A stretch of 64,000 nt of DNA, from NCBI GenBank assembly GCA_021464415.1, contig CM038466.1:23313017-23377016 (forward strand), in the 5' to 3' direction. The position numbers were made by a program, and so were the translations under genes. The DNA comes from Lonicera japonica. Taxonomy: Eukaryota > Streptophyta > Magnoliopsida > Dipsacales > Caprifoliaceae. The notes beneath the pieces were generated by a model that did not search any database, was not told the DNA's origin, and worked only from the letters and a program-made list of their open reading frames with translations. Positions 52,397 to 63,757 of this stretch are shown here, one piece after another. Positions within the stretch are counted from its first letter, which is position 1, and every line of letters starts with the position of its first letter.

Positions 52397-52899
52397 CACA
52401 ATTTTTGGGGTTATAATAAATTCGATTAATTACATGTGACATCTATTATTTATATTGCCTGTCTAAACATTCTATTAAGGAATATTTACACAAGATGTTA
52501 CCAAAGTGACCTCTCTTTTGTAGATAAAGAATGATTAGATATTTGTGTTTGATTAATTCATGCGAATATTAACCAATCCAAAGAGGGGTTTGTATTTGGC
52601 CGAATTTCATACACACTTGTGATGGTAAATATGTGACAATTATCAAGGTAACCTAATGTGAATAATAAATCAATCCAAAGATAGATTTGTTATTTGACAT
52701 AATTTATTGTCAATATTTGATCGTTACAACAAGAGTACCACTTACAATTAATATCATTGTCCAAAGACTTGGTATTAATGTTGTGCTAGGTATCTTGAGA
52801 TGTTGCGATAAAATTAATCAATTTAAAGACTATTTTTTGGGTTATATGATGTGAGCATTATTGTTAATGTACTTTATTTTTGTTCTCTGTTCAGCTTTA

Positions 52900-54960
52900 A
52901 TGTCTACTACTTCTGTATCTGCCAATATGAACAATGTTCCAATTTTAAATGGAACAAACTTTAAGGACTGGAAAGAGAATATATTAATTATTCTTGGTTG
53001 CATGGACATAGACTTGGCATTAAGAATGCCAAAACCGAATGATCTCACTGATCGAAGTACTCCTGAGGAAATTGCGTACTTTGAGAAGTGGGATCGTTCA
53101 AACAGGCTAAGTCTTATGATCATGAAACGTGGGATTCCAGAAGCTTTTCGAGGTGCTACTTCGGATGACAAAACTCTTGCAAGTAAATTTCTTGAGGAAA
53201 TACAAAAACGTTTTATTAAAAACGATAAAGCTGAAACAAGCACGCTTTTAGCGAACTTGATTTCAATGAAGTATAAAGGCAAGGGTAATGTCAGGGAGTA
53301 CATTATGGAGATGTCTCATCTTGCTTCAAAACTTAAGGCATTAAAGCTCGACTTATCGGATGATTTGCTCGTGCATTTAATATTGATCTCTCTCCCTGCA
53401 CAATTCAGCCAGTTTAAGATTTCTTATAACTGTCAGAAGGAGAAATGGACTCTTAATGAGCTCATTTCATTTTGTGTGCAAGAGGAAGAGAGATTAAAGC
53501 AAGAAAAGACTGAAAGTGCTCATTATGTTAGCACCTCTAAAGGCAAGGGCAAACGTAAGGATAAGGGAAATGAAGTTGCTATTCCTAAGGGTCCGAATGA
53601 AAAGAAACAGAAAACCGAGATCGGTTGTTTCTTCTGTGGTAAACCCGGACACAAAAAGGTGAATTGTACCAAATATGCCGCTTGGCGGAATAAGAAAGGT
53701 ACAAATTCAATTTTGGTCTGTTCCGAGATCAATTTAACTTCAGTACCAAGTAACACTTGGTGGGTAGATTCTGGTGCTACTACCCACATATGTGTTTCTA
53801 TGCAGGGTTGCCTGCACTCCCGCAAGCCAATTGATGTTGAAAGACACATCTATGTGGGCGATGGAAAGTGTGTGGAGGTAGAAGCAATTGGGCATTTTAG
53901 ATTATTGTTGAGTACTGGTTTTTATTTGGATCTAAAAGACACTTTTGTTGTACCGTCGTTTAGACGAAATTTGATTTCTATTTCCGTATTGGACAAATTT
54001 GGTTTTTATTGTTCATTTGGAAATAAGAACTTCACTTTGTCTTTAAATTCAAATGTTGTTGGTACCGGTATTCTTAATACTTTTAATAATCTATATTTGC
54101 TTGAAACAGTTGCATCTTATAATGAAACTTTAAATGTTGAATGGCGTGGTACTAAGCGAAAATTGAATAATGAAAATTCAGGCTCATTATGGCACAAACG
54201 CCTAGGTCACATCTCTAGAAATAGAGTTGAGCGACTTGTGTCTGATGGAATTTTAGGATCCCTTGACTTTTCAGACTTTGGTGTCTGTGTTCAGTGTGTC
54301 AAGGGAAAGCAGACTAAAACAAAGAAATTAAGTGCAAATCGAACTACGGATGTCTTAGAACTTATACATACGGATATCTGTGGGCCATTCCCTACGGCTT
54401 CTTGGAATGGTCAACGGTACTTTATAACGTTCACAGACGATTACTCTCGATATGGCTACCTATTTCTTATTCATGAAAAGTCACAGTCTTTGGACGTGTT
54501 CAAATCTTTTAAGGCCGAAGTTGAGTTACAACTCAACAAACGGATAAAGTGCGTTAGATCTGACCGTGGTGGTGAATACTACGGCAGGTATGACGGATCA
54601 GGTGAACAACGTCCAGGACCATTTGCTAAATACCTAGAGGAATGTGGAATCGTCCCACAGTATACCATGCCGGGTTCGCCTAGCATGAATGGTGTATCTG
54701 AGAGACGAAACAGGACTCTTAAGGATATGGTTAGAAGTATGATCAGTCATTCTTCTTTACCCGAGTCCCTCTGGGGTGAAGCTCTAAAGACAGCAACTTA
54801 CATTCTCAATAGAGTGCCAACTAAGGCGGCTGCTAAAACACCTTATGAGCTTTGGACTGGGCGAAAGCCTAGTTTAAAGCATTTTCATGTTTGGGGATGT
54901 CCTACTGAGGCGAGGCCTTATCGGCCTCATGAGAAAAAAATTGGACTCCAAGACAGTTAG
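52900..54960 (+). CDS. Copia-3 gag, protease and integrase ORF
   Basis: I start at ATG 52900 ([20 protein letters not shown]), the usual Gag start of this family, although the frame is open from 52861. Gag [56 protein letters not shown]. Zinc knuckle [14 protein letters not shown]. Protease [14 protein letters not shown]. Pre-integrase [20 protein letters not shown]. Integrase [60 protein letters not shown]. The frame ends at 54960 after an extra A in the run at 54931-54937; without it the frame continues to RT. Confidence 0.93.
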   Translation: MSTTSVSANMNNVPILNGTNFKDWKENILIILGCMDIDLALRMPKPNDLTDRSTPEEIAYFEKWDRSNRLSLMIMKRGIPEAFRGATSDDKTLASKFLEEIQKRFIKNDKAETSTLLANLISMKYKGKGNVREYIMEMSHLASKLKALKLDLSDDLLVHLILISLPAQFSQFKISYNCQKEKWTLNELISFCVQEEERLKQEKTESAHYVSTSKGKGKRKDKGNEVAIPKGPNEKKQKTEIGCFFCGKPGHKKVNCTKYAAWRNKKGTNSILVCSEINLTSVPSNTWWVDSGATTHICVSMQGCLHSRKPIDVERHIYVGDGKCVEVEAIGHFRLLLSTGFYLDLKDTFVVPSFRRNLISISVLDKFGFYCSFGNKNFTLSLNSNVVGTGILNTFNNLYLLETVASYNETLNVEWRGTKRKLNNENSGSLWHKRLGHISRNRVERLVSDGILGSLDFSDFGVCVQCVKGKQTKTKKLSANRTTDVLELIHTDICGPFPTASWNGQRYFITFTDDYSRYGYLFLIHEKSQSLDVFKSFKAEVELQLNKRIKCVRSDRGGEYYGRYDGSGEQRPGPFAKYLEECGIVPQYTMPGSPSMNGVSERRNRTLKDMVRSMISHSSLPESLWGEALKTATYILNRVPTKAAAKTPYELWTGRKPSLKHFHVWGCPTEARPYRPHEKKIGLQDS

Positions 54961-55100
54961 CAGTTACTTTATTGGCTATTCGGAACGATCGCGGGGCTAT
55001 AAGTTTTATGATCCCACTACTAAGTCTATTTTTGAAACGGGAAATGCCGTGTTCTTTGAGGAAGTTGATTTTGGGGGAGAAATCGAGTTAGGGACATTGT
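54932..55100 (+). pseudogene. Copia-3 integrase C-terminus in shifted frame
   Basis: [48 protein letters not shown]. Reading then returns to the pol frame near 55080, where one A appears to be missing (gggggagaaatcgag; the family context expects GGEN-RVRDIVFEEE). The two single-base changes compensate each other. Confidence 0.85.
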
Positions 55101-56928
55101 GTTTGAGGAGGAAATGGGAGCAATCCCAATTCCTACTATTACTTTTGACGATGTACAGGTTTCTACACCTGTCGTTAATCAAAGAGTAACTTTGGAACCT
55201 CAAATAAACAATGAGGAACAAACTCAACAACCTCAAGAACATGTGCCATTAAGGCGATCCATTAGAGAAAGAAGAAATGCAATTTCAGATGATTATGTTG
55301 TATATCTTCAGGAACATGAGGTAGAAATTGGAATGTCGGAAGATGATCCTATCAATTTTCGACAAGTCATGAATGGTTCCAACTCTCAAAAATGGATTAA
55401 AGCCATGAATGAGGAGTATAAGTCAATGCAAGACAATAAAGTTTGGGAACTTGTCCCATTACCGGTTGGTGCGAAACCCGTTGGTTGCAAATGGATATTT
55501 AAGACCAAACGGGATTCGAATGGTAATGTGGAAAGGTATAAGGCACGTCTTGCGGCTAAGGGCTTTACTCAAAAGGAAGGAATTGACTTTAAAGAGACAT
55601 TCTCTCCAGTTTCTTCGAAGGATTCTTTTAGGACAATCATGGCACTTGTGGCACATTTTGACCTTGAGTTGCATCAAATGGATGTCAAAACTGCGTTTCT
55701 TAATGGTGACATTGAAGAAACGATTTATATGGTGCAACCAGAAAATTTTGTGTTGGGAGACCCACAGAATATGGTTTGCAAATTGACAAAATCAATTTAT
55801 GGACTTAAACAGGCTTCTCGTCAGTGGTACTTTAAGTTTCATCAAGTTATCATTTCGTACGGTTTTGAAATGAATTTGGTTGATGATTGTGTGTATCACA
55901 AATTTAGTGGGAGTAAACATAAATTCCTGGTTTTGTATGTCGATGACATTTTGCTAGCGACAAATGACATAGACATCTTGCATGACACCAAGAGATTTTT
56001 ATCAAAGAATTTTGAAATGAAAGATCTTGGTGAAGCATCCTTTGTATTAGGAATCGAGATACACCGAGACCGATCTCGGGGTACTTTGGGATTATCACAA
56101 AGGAGTTATATTGAGAAAATTCTCAATAGATTTGGCATGCAATGTTGTAAACCAGGTGAGACCCCGGTCGCTAAAGGAGACAAGTTCAGTCTCAATCAAT
56201 GCCCGAAGAACAGTTTAGAAATTAAAGAGATGCAAAAGATTCCTTATGCCTCGGCTGTAGGGAGTCTAATGTACGCTCAAGTATGTACGCGTCCGGATAT
56301 TGCGTTCATAGTTGGCATGTTGGGCAGATACTTAAGTAACCCCGGAATGGATCATTGGAAAGCAGCCAAACGGGTTATGAGGTATTTACAGAGAACAAAA
56401 GAATATATGCTCACATATAGGAGATCGGATAAGTTAGAGATCATTGGATATTCCGACTCCGATTTTGCTGGATGCCAAGACAGCAGGAGATCCACTTCAG
56501 GCTATGTTTATCTGTTAGCTGGTGGAGCGATTTCATGGAGGTCTGCCAAGCAGACGCTCGTTGCTTCGTCCACCATGGCTGCAGAATTTATAGCATGTTA
56601 TGAGGCATCCAATCATGGAATATGGCTGCGAAATTTTGTCACTGGGCTGCAAATTTTAGAGGGTGTTGAAAGACCACTCAAATTATACTGTGACAATAAA
56701 TCAACAGTTCTATATTCAAACAACAATAGAAGCTCGACTAAGTCAAAGCATATTGACATCAAGTTTCTAGTTGTAAAGGAAAGAGTACAGAGTGGTCAGA
56801 TTATGATAGAGCATATTGGGACAAACTCCATGGTTGCGGATCCGCTTACAAAGGGATTAACACCTAAGGTCTTTCATGAGCATACTGCTCATATGGGTGT
56901 TGTCTCATTTGAGGACACTTTGGTTTAG
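55099..56928 (+). CDS. Copia-3 reverse transcriptase-RNase H ORF
   Basis: 609 residues: EEYKSMQDNKVWELVPLPVG, GCKWIFKTKRDSNGNVERYK, ARLAAKGFTQKEGIDFKETF, LHQMDVKTAFLNGDIEETIY, SIYGLKQASRQWYFKFHQVI, active site LVLYVDDILLATNDI, FEMKDLGEASFVLGIEIHRD, IPYASAVGSLMYAQVCTRPD. RNase H: GYSDSDFAGCQDSRRSTSGY, WRSAKQTLVASSTMAAEFIA, LKLYCDNKSTVLYSNNNRSS, ending NSMVADPLTKGLTPKVFHEH. All catalytic motifs look intact. The true polyprotein starts in gag. Confidence 0.94.
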   Translation: MFEEEMGAIPIPTITFDDVQVSTPVVNQRVTLEPQINNEEQTQQPQEHVPLRRSIRERRNAISDDYVVYLQEHEVEIGMSEDDPINFRQVMNGSNSQKWIKAMNEEYKSMQDNKVWELVPLPVGAKPVGCKWIFKTKRDSNGNVERYKARLAAKGFTQKEGIDFKETFSPVSSKDSFRTIMALVAHFDLELHQMDVKTAFLNGDIEETIYMVQPENFVLGDPQNMVCKLTKSIYGLKQASRQWYFKFHQVIISYGFEMNLVDDCVYHKFSGSKHKFLVLYVDDILLATNDIDILHDTKRFLSKNFEMKDLGEASFVLGIEIHRDRSRGTLGLSQRSYIEKILNRFGMQCCKPGETPVAKGDKFSLNQCPKNSLEIKEMQKIPYASAVGSLMYAQVCTRPDIAFIVGMLGRYLSNPGMDHWKAAKRVMRYLQRTKEYMLTYRRSDKLEIIGYSDSDFAGCQDSRRSTSGYVYLLAGGAISWRSAKQTLVASSTMAAEFIACYEASNHGIWLRNFVTGLQILEGVERPLKLYCDNKSTVLYSNNNRSSTKSKHIDIKFLVVKERVQSGQIMIEHIGTNSMVADPLTKGLTPKVFHEHTAHMGVVSFEDTLV

Positions 56929-57339
56929 TGGGAGTTTGTATTTAAGTTTGTGTTGTTGCTCTATGTATGCTTTGGATTACATTTATATGTATTTGGTTTA
57001 GTTTCTGCAGAAACAAAGTATTCGGTTTATTACACTCTGTTTAAGTATTTTGAGGTTTTGATCTCAATAAAGAGGACCAGTTGGAAATAGGCATGTTTGG
57101 ATCACATTACATGTAATTTCCATGCTGCACACCATGATTGATCTATGTCATTTGATTGTGTTGGTATACGTGATCATTGATGGGTCGAGTTACGATTAAT
57201 GTAACAAAGGCCGCTTTGGTTCTATATTGGCATAATTGATGGACGAGATTGTTTGATAACCTAAGGTTATGATGACAAGTTCTGAGCTCACTAAGGTTAA
57301 ACACATTTGGCAGGATACATATGTGGCCCAGTGGGAGAT

Positions 57340-57852
57340 TGTTGGATTAATTTTTATATTAATCTTACTTTGGTCCACACATGTATATTATTAATGTGTG
57401 TCATCATTTACAAGCCTAAAATTAAGTGATCTAATTTAATGTTTTAAGTAGGCTTGAGGTTATTTGTCATGGAAATAATGTGTAGATGCCATTATGTGAA
57501 TTCTATTTCTATGAGGGGCGGAAATAGAATTATCGGAAAGTTCAAGGTGAACTTATGTAATTGCGGCATTGGTCCCCAACCCATCCATCCTTATATAAGT
57601 TGTCTTCTATCAATGGAGACATACAACAGAGCTATTCTCTACATCCTCTTAAGGAGAATACTAAGGGATATAGAAGGGGAAAGGGTTGGAAGATCAATTG
57701 CCATACGGAAATTGACGCTAAAGTCCGCTGCATCGATCAATTAATTCCAATGGAGACAGGTACACACACTTCTCTTTTGTAATCTCTTGGCACTAGATAT
57801 GATGCACGATCCTAGAATTGATGTTGTCTAGGACACTCAATTATTCCTAACA
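57340..57852 (+). repeat. Copia-3 3' LTR
   Basis: 513 bp, followed by TSD tgaaa and the continuation of DUF241-H. The 411 bp between pol and this LTR (56929-57339) are noncoding. Confidence 0.96.
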
Positions 57853-57903
57853 TGAAATCCCCACGGCACTAACTTCTCTTAGTGCTCGGATCACCACTGA
57901 GAT
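57853..57903 (-). pseudogene. DUF241-H, middle piece
   Basis: aaatccccacggcactaact and tctcttagtgctcggatcac correspond to the VIRVLREVSAVGIS region of the intact genes. Bounded by the Copia-3 TSD on the left and the hAT TSD on the right. Confidence 0.8.
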
Positions 57904-58632
57904 TAAGGGTGTTAAAGTTAATCCGAAAACCGACGGAAGGAACTGAACTGATCCGGACAGATCCGTAAAACCCCGAACCAAAAAAAAACCCAAAACCGAA
58001 CTTAAGAAAACCAAACTGAAAAGTTTGGTTCGGGTTTGGGCAAGCTAGTCTAAAACCGAACTAAACCGAACTGAACTGAATTATGTATAAGAAAAAAAAT
58101 GTTAATATATACTCTAAGAGCACACGTTAATTATACTATAATACAAAAAAAGATGACATTTTATAAGAATATATTTCTTACTAATTGCATATTATGATAA
58201 TTTAAAAAAAAATAGTCATTAATGTGTACCCTTATTAGTTAATTAATTACACAATGCTAAGATTTTTTTATCACATACATGGAAGAAAGATAATTCATCA
58301 TTTTGTTTAATGTATTTCATTCTTATAATGTACAAATAAAATTGTAATTAAATAGAAAACGTGGTATTTATATGTTGCTCCTTGTTTCTAAAAAATCATG
58401 AATTTAATTTAAATATCAATCATTCTTACAATACTATTAGTATTACATTTTTATGTTAAATTGATTTAAAAAAAAATATGTCAAAAACCGAATAAAACTG
58501 AACCGAAAAGTTTGGTTCGAGTTTGGGTTTCGAAGATTTAGAAACCGAAACTGAACAAAACCGAAACAGAATTTTTATATTTGGTTTAGGGTACCTTAGG
58601 TTCTGTCCCGACCGAAACCGAAAACACCCCTA
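57904..58632. mobile_element. hAT-type MITE in DUF241-H
   Basis: 729 bp. Ends TAAGGGTGTTAAAGTT and the inverse of TAGGGGTGTTTTCGGTT. Perfect 8-bp TSD actgagat at 57896-57903 and 58633-58640. Subterminal regions are full of AACCGAA/TTCGG motifs (57920-58080, 58485-58620); the centre is AT-rich and noncoding. Confidence 0.9.
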
Positions 58633-58696
58633 ACTGAGATATGTTGATCTACATCTAAGAGAACTGAGCCCGCAGTTTTGCTTTCCACTTGTTTAA
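58633..58696 (-). pseudogene. DUF241-H, broken 5' piece
   Basis: gatatgttgatctacatcta and gttttgctttccacttgttt match the DADHHISxV / SLKQME region. Homology stops at about 58696, where sequence of the upstream flank (gcatgtatggcttgttgtca) begins. About 1 kb with the N-terminal half and promoter is therefore deleted. Confidence 0.8.
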
Positions 58697-58947
58697 GATC
58701 GGATTGATATATCATGCATGTATGGCTTGTTGTCAAGTTGTTACCATTATATTTAGAAAAAAATCCTCTTGGTTTAGATGCATAGATGCATATGGGTAGG
58801 GCCAAATCGCCTCCTGTTTTTGTTTTGAAAAACCATTTCTGGGGAACACACAGTTTGCTATTAATATACCAAATCAAATGGACGTCAAATGGAAACTTAT
58901 TTTATGCTTCCATGAAGGCCTTTTCTTGTATCGTAATCGGTTGGTTG
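58697..58947. other. Upstream-flank DNA of unit H
   Basis: Matches other flanks (ctcttggtttagatgc; cttattttatgcttccatga). Ends at the Copia-R target site. Confidence 0.65.
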
Positions 58948-58952
58948 ATTAA

Positions 58953-59132
58953 TGATAATTTAGAGAGAATGATTTTATTATTCCATAATAATAAAGAACG
59001 AAAACAATGCTCCTTATATAGGAAATAAACACAACTCCTAATTAACCTAGAGTTCCTATCAAGGTGGAATTCTATCCACAAATAAATAAAATAACATAAA
59101 TAACTAAAATAAATAATACTGAATTATCAATA
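58953..59132 (-). repeat. Copia-R 3' LTR
   Basis: 180 bp. The minus strand starts TATTGATAATTC, so the usual TG is TA. The pairing of the TSD attaa fixes this boundary. Confidence 0.95.
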
Positions 59133-59139
59133 CTCCCCC

Positions 59140-62100
59140 TCAAGTTGGTGCGAAGATATCCATCATGCCCAACTTGCTCACTTGAAATTCGAACGGTTGC
59201 CTTAACAGGCCCTTGGTCAAAATATCTGCAACTTGTTGATTAGACGGAACAAAGGGAGTACATATAATTCCACCTTCTAGTTTCTCTTTGATGAAGTGCC
59301 TATCAATCTCAACATGTTTTGTCCTATCATGTAAGACTGGGTTGTGGGCAATACTGATAGCAGCCTTGTTATCGCAGTATAGCTTCATCGGGAGACTTAT
59401 TGGCCTTTTGAGTTCCTCTAAGACCCTTTGTAGCCAAAGAACCTCACATACTCCTTGAGCCATTGATCTAAACTCAGCTTCTGCACTGCTTCTAGCGACA
59501 ACATTTTGCTTCTTGCTTCTCCATGTAACCAAATTGCCCCAAAGAAACGTACAGTAACCAGACGTGGACCGTCTATCAGTAACCGAACCAGCCCAATCAG
59601 CATCGGTATACACTTCTATCCCTCTTTTATCGTTCTTCCTGAAGAACAGACCTTTCCCTGGGGAGCCTTTAAGGTAACGAAGAATACGATACACAGCCTC
59701 TAGATGCTCTTCACATGGTGAGTGCATGAACTGACTAACCATGCTCACAGCGAAAGCAATGTCAGGGCGCGTATGAGACAAGTAGATTAGTTTCCCAACT
59801 AACCTTTGGTATCTCCCTGTTTCGACTGGAACACCATGTTTAACATCTCCTAGCTTGGTACCCAGTTCTATGGGAGTATCCGATGGCTTACACCCACTCA
59901 TCCCAGTTTCTGACAGCAGATCCAAGATATATTTCCGTTGTGATACGACAATCCCACTTTTTGAACGGGCCACTTCCATTCCAAGGAAGTATCGTAGGTC
60001 ACCAAGATCCTTAATCTCAAATTCTCTTGCAAGATTTCGCTTCAATCGATTCATTTCTTCAACATCATCCCCTGTCAAAATCATATCATCCACATAAACA
60101 ATGAGAACAGAAAGTTCATTTTTTGTGGACGTCTTTGTGAGGAGAGTATGATCAGACTGCCCTTGATTATATCCTTGGCCCTTGAGGAACTTCGTTAATC
60201 TTTCGAACCATGCCATAGGGGATTGTTTAAGGCCATACAAAGACTTCTTTAGCTTGCAAATTTTTGTCCCAAATTTCTCAGTAAAACCAGGTGGAGGTTC
60301 CATATAGACTTCCTCTTCTAGGTTTCCATTCAAGAAGGCATTCTTCACATCTAACTGATTCAGAGGCCAGTCCAAGTTAGCTGCAACTGATAAGAGAACC
60401 CGAACTGTATTTAATTTTGCCACGGGAGAAAATGTTTCGGAGTAGTCGACTCCATACGTTTGAGTGAAGCCTTTAGCCACCAGACGAGCCTTGTACCGTT
60501 CCACTGACCCATCTGAGTTATACTTCACAGTGAATACCCATTTACAACCAACAACTGTCTTTCCTTCTGGAAGCTTTACTTTCTCCCAAGTAACATTCTT
60601 CTCCAGTGCTCTCATCTCCTCATACACCGCTTCTCTCCACTCCGGAACATTTAGAGCATCCTGAACATTGTTAGGAATAACCACATTCGACACACGAGAG
60701 ATAAAAGCAGAATAGGAGGGTGAGATATTTTTATATGACACAAAGTTCGAAATGGGATATTTGGGAGATTTCGTACATGCTCTGACTCCTTTTCTAAGAG
60801 CAATAGGGAGATCAATTTGATCAGACTGAGTTGACTCGATATTAGCTTGAGAACTACCTTCAGGTATCTCGGAAGAGTCATCGTGAGTATCATGATCCAC
60901 CTCCAGGTTGGATTCTTGGGGTTGCAGAGGGATGGTTTCTTTCCTTCCTTGTTCTGGATTTTTTCTAGAATAAACAAGACCTTTATACCGTTTTGCACAC
61001 ATCTCTGGTCCATCTGTAGTCAGATTTTGGGATGACACTAACTCTGGTTGTTCACCATTACCAACACAAGTATCTTCAATATTTAATTCATTTGTTTTCC
61101 CAGATTGTGTGTTAAAATAATTAGGTACTTGTTCATACAAAACATCAACGACTGAATTATCAAAACCGCAACCACCATCTTCACTCGTGCTCTCCCCCTG
61201 AAGATGGGAGTTGTAATAGGATTGCCCCTCGAAGAAGGTAACATCTTTAGAAATGTATAATTTCTTGGAAATCGGATCAAAACATTTATACCCTTTCTGA
61301 TTTGTGGGATAGCCTACAAAGATACATTTGTGTGCCTTTGGATCAAGTTTAGAATTTTTTGGGTCAAGATTATGAACAAAGGCAACACTTCCAAATATTT
61401 TTAAGGGAATATCCCCTAATAACCGAGTGTTGGGAAATAGATCAGAAAGCAATTTTACAGGGGCTTTAAATTTCAAAGTTCGTGTTGGAAGCCGATTAAT
61501 AAGGTAAGTAGCAGTCAAAATAACATCTCCCCAAAGGTATTTTGGAACTTTAGTTTGAAAAATTAAAGCACGAGCCACTTCAAGGAGATGTCTATTTTTC
61601 CTTTCGGCAACTCCATTCTGTTGAGGAGTATAATTACAAGAACTTTGATGAATTATCCCATGTTTGACGAAAAAATCCCCTAACAGCTTATTAAAAAATT
61701 CCTTCCCATTATCACTCCGAAAAATTTGAATTTTGGTTTGAAACTGTGTGTGTATCATGGTGTAAAAGTTTTGAAACACACTCCCAACTTCTGATTTTTC
61801 TTTTAAAAGAAAGACCCAACATACTCTAGTGTGGTCATCAATGAAAGTCACAAACCAACGTTTGCCAGACCAAGTGGGCACTCTAGAGGGACCCCAAACA
61901 TCACTGTGAATCAAGGTGAAAGGTTGTGATTTCTTATATGGTTGAGACGGAAAAACCGTGCGTTGATGTTTTGCTAATTCACAAGATTCACATCGAAATT
62001 TAAGCAAATTTTTATTCATTAATAACTTGGGAAACAAATGCTTTAAATACTGAAAGTTTGGATGTCCTAATCTATAATGCCATAACAAAATCTGACTATC

Positions 62101-63046
62101 ACTAGAAACAGAAATAGAATTAAAACAAGTTTGTCGATCTTGCCTTCCAGAGGTAGACTCATTATTGAAGAAGTAAAGACCCCCATCCTGTTTAGCAACC
62201 CCAATCATCTTCCCTGAATTTGAATCCTGAAATTCACAATGAGAAGGCCAAAAGTTAACTTGACAATTGAGATCAAGAGCTAATTTGCTGACAGATATAA
62301 GATTATACGATAGATTAGGGACATGTAAGACATTTTTAAGAGTGAGAGACGGCGAGACGATTATGGTTCCTTTGCCGGCAACCGCAGCGAAAGAACCATC
62401 AGCAATTTTAACCTTTTGATTCCCTGCACACGGAGTATATGACGAAAAAAATTCCGAGATACCAGTCATGTGGTCAGTAGCCCCTGAATCTAATATCCAG
62501 TTGCTATGGGATTTGATGCAAGCAATTGTAGCTGTACACGTATTACCTGACTGAGCTATGGAACATGAGGAGCCAGAGTTTCCTAAGGAATGATTTTGAA
62601 CCATTTTACACAGATGCTCTATTTGTTCCTTTGTGAATAGAAGTGGTTCTGAGGAAGATTGTTGCTCTGAATCAGCATTGCTAGTTTTGTTATCAAGAAC
62701 TACCGGTGTAGAGCCTTCACCATCTGTAAGGAGTGCACGTTCGTCTTTCAACATCACAGATCGTCGAGCCTCTTCTCTTCGTACATCAGAAAATACCTTT
62801 CTGATAGTGGGCAAGGGTATCTTGCCTAAAATACGACCCCGAACTTTATCTAAGTCCTTGTTTAGTCCAGCCAAGAAGACAAACACACGAACTCGCTCAA
62901 CCTTCTTCTTATAACGGGCACTATCATTCACATAACCTAATTTTCTTTTGCCGTCAATAAACAACCACATTGATTGTGCCCATGCGAGATAGTTTTCTTC
63001 CGTTCAACTTGTGACTGATTTTCGCTACCGGATTCTCACCCGCCAT
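59140..63046 (-). pseudogene. Copia-R gag-pol polyprotein, frameshifted near the start
   Basis: Gag ATG at 63046 (MAGENPVAKISHKLNGR). An AAAA run at 62993-62996, one A longer than the family expects, moves it out of frame after about 18 codons. From 62970 the frame is open to 59140: short Gag remnant (GKRKLGYVND joined to SARYKKKVERVRVFVFLAGL), protease NWILDSGATDHMTG (about residue 158), pre-integrase LLWHYRLGHPNFQYLKHLFP, integrase FTLIHSDVWGPSRVPTWSGK and YTPQQNGVAERKNRHLLEVA, RT LNQLDVKNAFLNGNLEEEVY and VLIVYVDDMILTGDD, RNase H YTDADWAGSVTDRRSTSGYC and MKLYCDNKAAISIAHNPVLH. The stop codon lies in the PPT. Pol looks intact; Gag does not. Confidence 0.93.
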
Positions 63047-63572
63047 AGCAAGTTTATATGGTAATCAAACTACCCAAACCAAGCAATCAACTGAACAGTA
63101 CGGAAAAATCATAACTCAAACGGAACAGTAACAACCAAAAACGGAACAGTAACGCAGTGAACGGAACAGTACCAAAGCGGGTAAAACTAACCAAACCAAG
63201 GCCAGAAAGACGAGCGGAACTGTGAGACGACCGGGTCTGGAAAGTTTGGTGATGATCGGAGAAGCCACGCGCTCTCACGCGCGGGGAATGTCGTCGGCGC
63301 GTGAGATCCACGCGCGGGAAGAGGCGGCGCGTGTAGGCGCGTGTGACGTCGTTTTCCGGCGTTTCTTTCAGGGTTCAAGTCGTCGGAAGATTCCGACCAA
63401 GACTAGGTGGTTGGTTTCGAGAAGGTCCACGTGTTACGCACGCTATTGAAGAGGAGACAGTAGCGTCTAGGGTTTTTTCTTTAGGCGTGGGTTAGTTTAG
63501 TAATGGCGACATCTAGGTTTTTTTTTTTTTTTCTAGGCTGTGGAGGGACTTCCTAACCTAGCTCTGATACCA

Positions 63573-63752
63573 TGATAATTTAGAGAGAATGATTTTATTA
63601 TTCCATAATAATAAAGAACGAAAACAATGCTCCTTATATAGGAAATAAACACAACTCCTAATTAACCTAGAGTTCCTATCAAGGTGGAATTCTATCCACA
63701 AATAAATAAAATAACATAAATAACTAAAATAAATAATACTGAATTATCAATA
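63573..63752 (-). repeat. Copia-R 5' LTR
   Basis: Identical partner of 58953-59132. PBS lies immediately left of 63573. Confidence 0.96.
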
Positions 63753-63757
63753 ATTAA

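Larger units (their letters stand above)
50831..57852 (+). mobile_element. Copia-3: young full-length Ty1/copia element
   Basis: 7,022 bp, TSD tgaaa at 50826-50830 and 57853-57857. LTRs 50831-51343 and 57340-57852 (513 bp) differ at only two positions that I can see (c/t in gatcaat[c/t]aattcc and t/a in tttgta[t/a]tctc). PBS tggtatcagagccgg follows the 5' LTR; the purine tract cagtgggaga precedes the 3' LTR. A 1.55-kb leader contains hairpins. Gag-pol is nearly open with two compensating frameshifts. Inserted in DUF241-H. Confidence 0.96.
58953..63752 (-). mobile_element. Copia-R: very young Ty1/copia element with short LTRs
   Basis: 4,800 bp. LTRs 58953-59132 and 63573-63752 (180 bp) are identical as far as I can compare. 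TSD attaa at 58948-58952 and 63753-63757. On the minus strand the 5' LTR ends AAATTATCA, directly followed by the PBS TGGTATCAGAGC, and the PPT acttgagggggag precedes the 3' LTR. The leader (63047-63572) includes a GC-rich stretch (63250-63360). The pol frame is open for 1,276 codons, but gag has a frameshift near its start, a 324-bp in-frame deletion relative to 1-836, and no visible zinc knuckle. The flanks belong to the tandem unit. Confidence 0.97.

Noticed and set aside
56560..56595. TMAAEF instead of TMEAEF in Copia-3 RNase H, considered as loss of a catalytic residue
   Set aside because: The Glu expected to be catalytic is the one in AEF, which is kept. The first position varies between elements.
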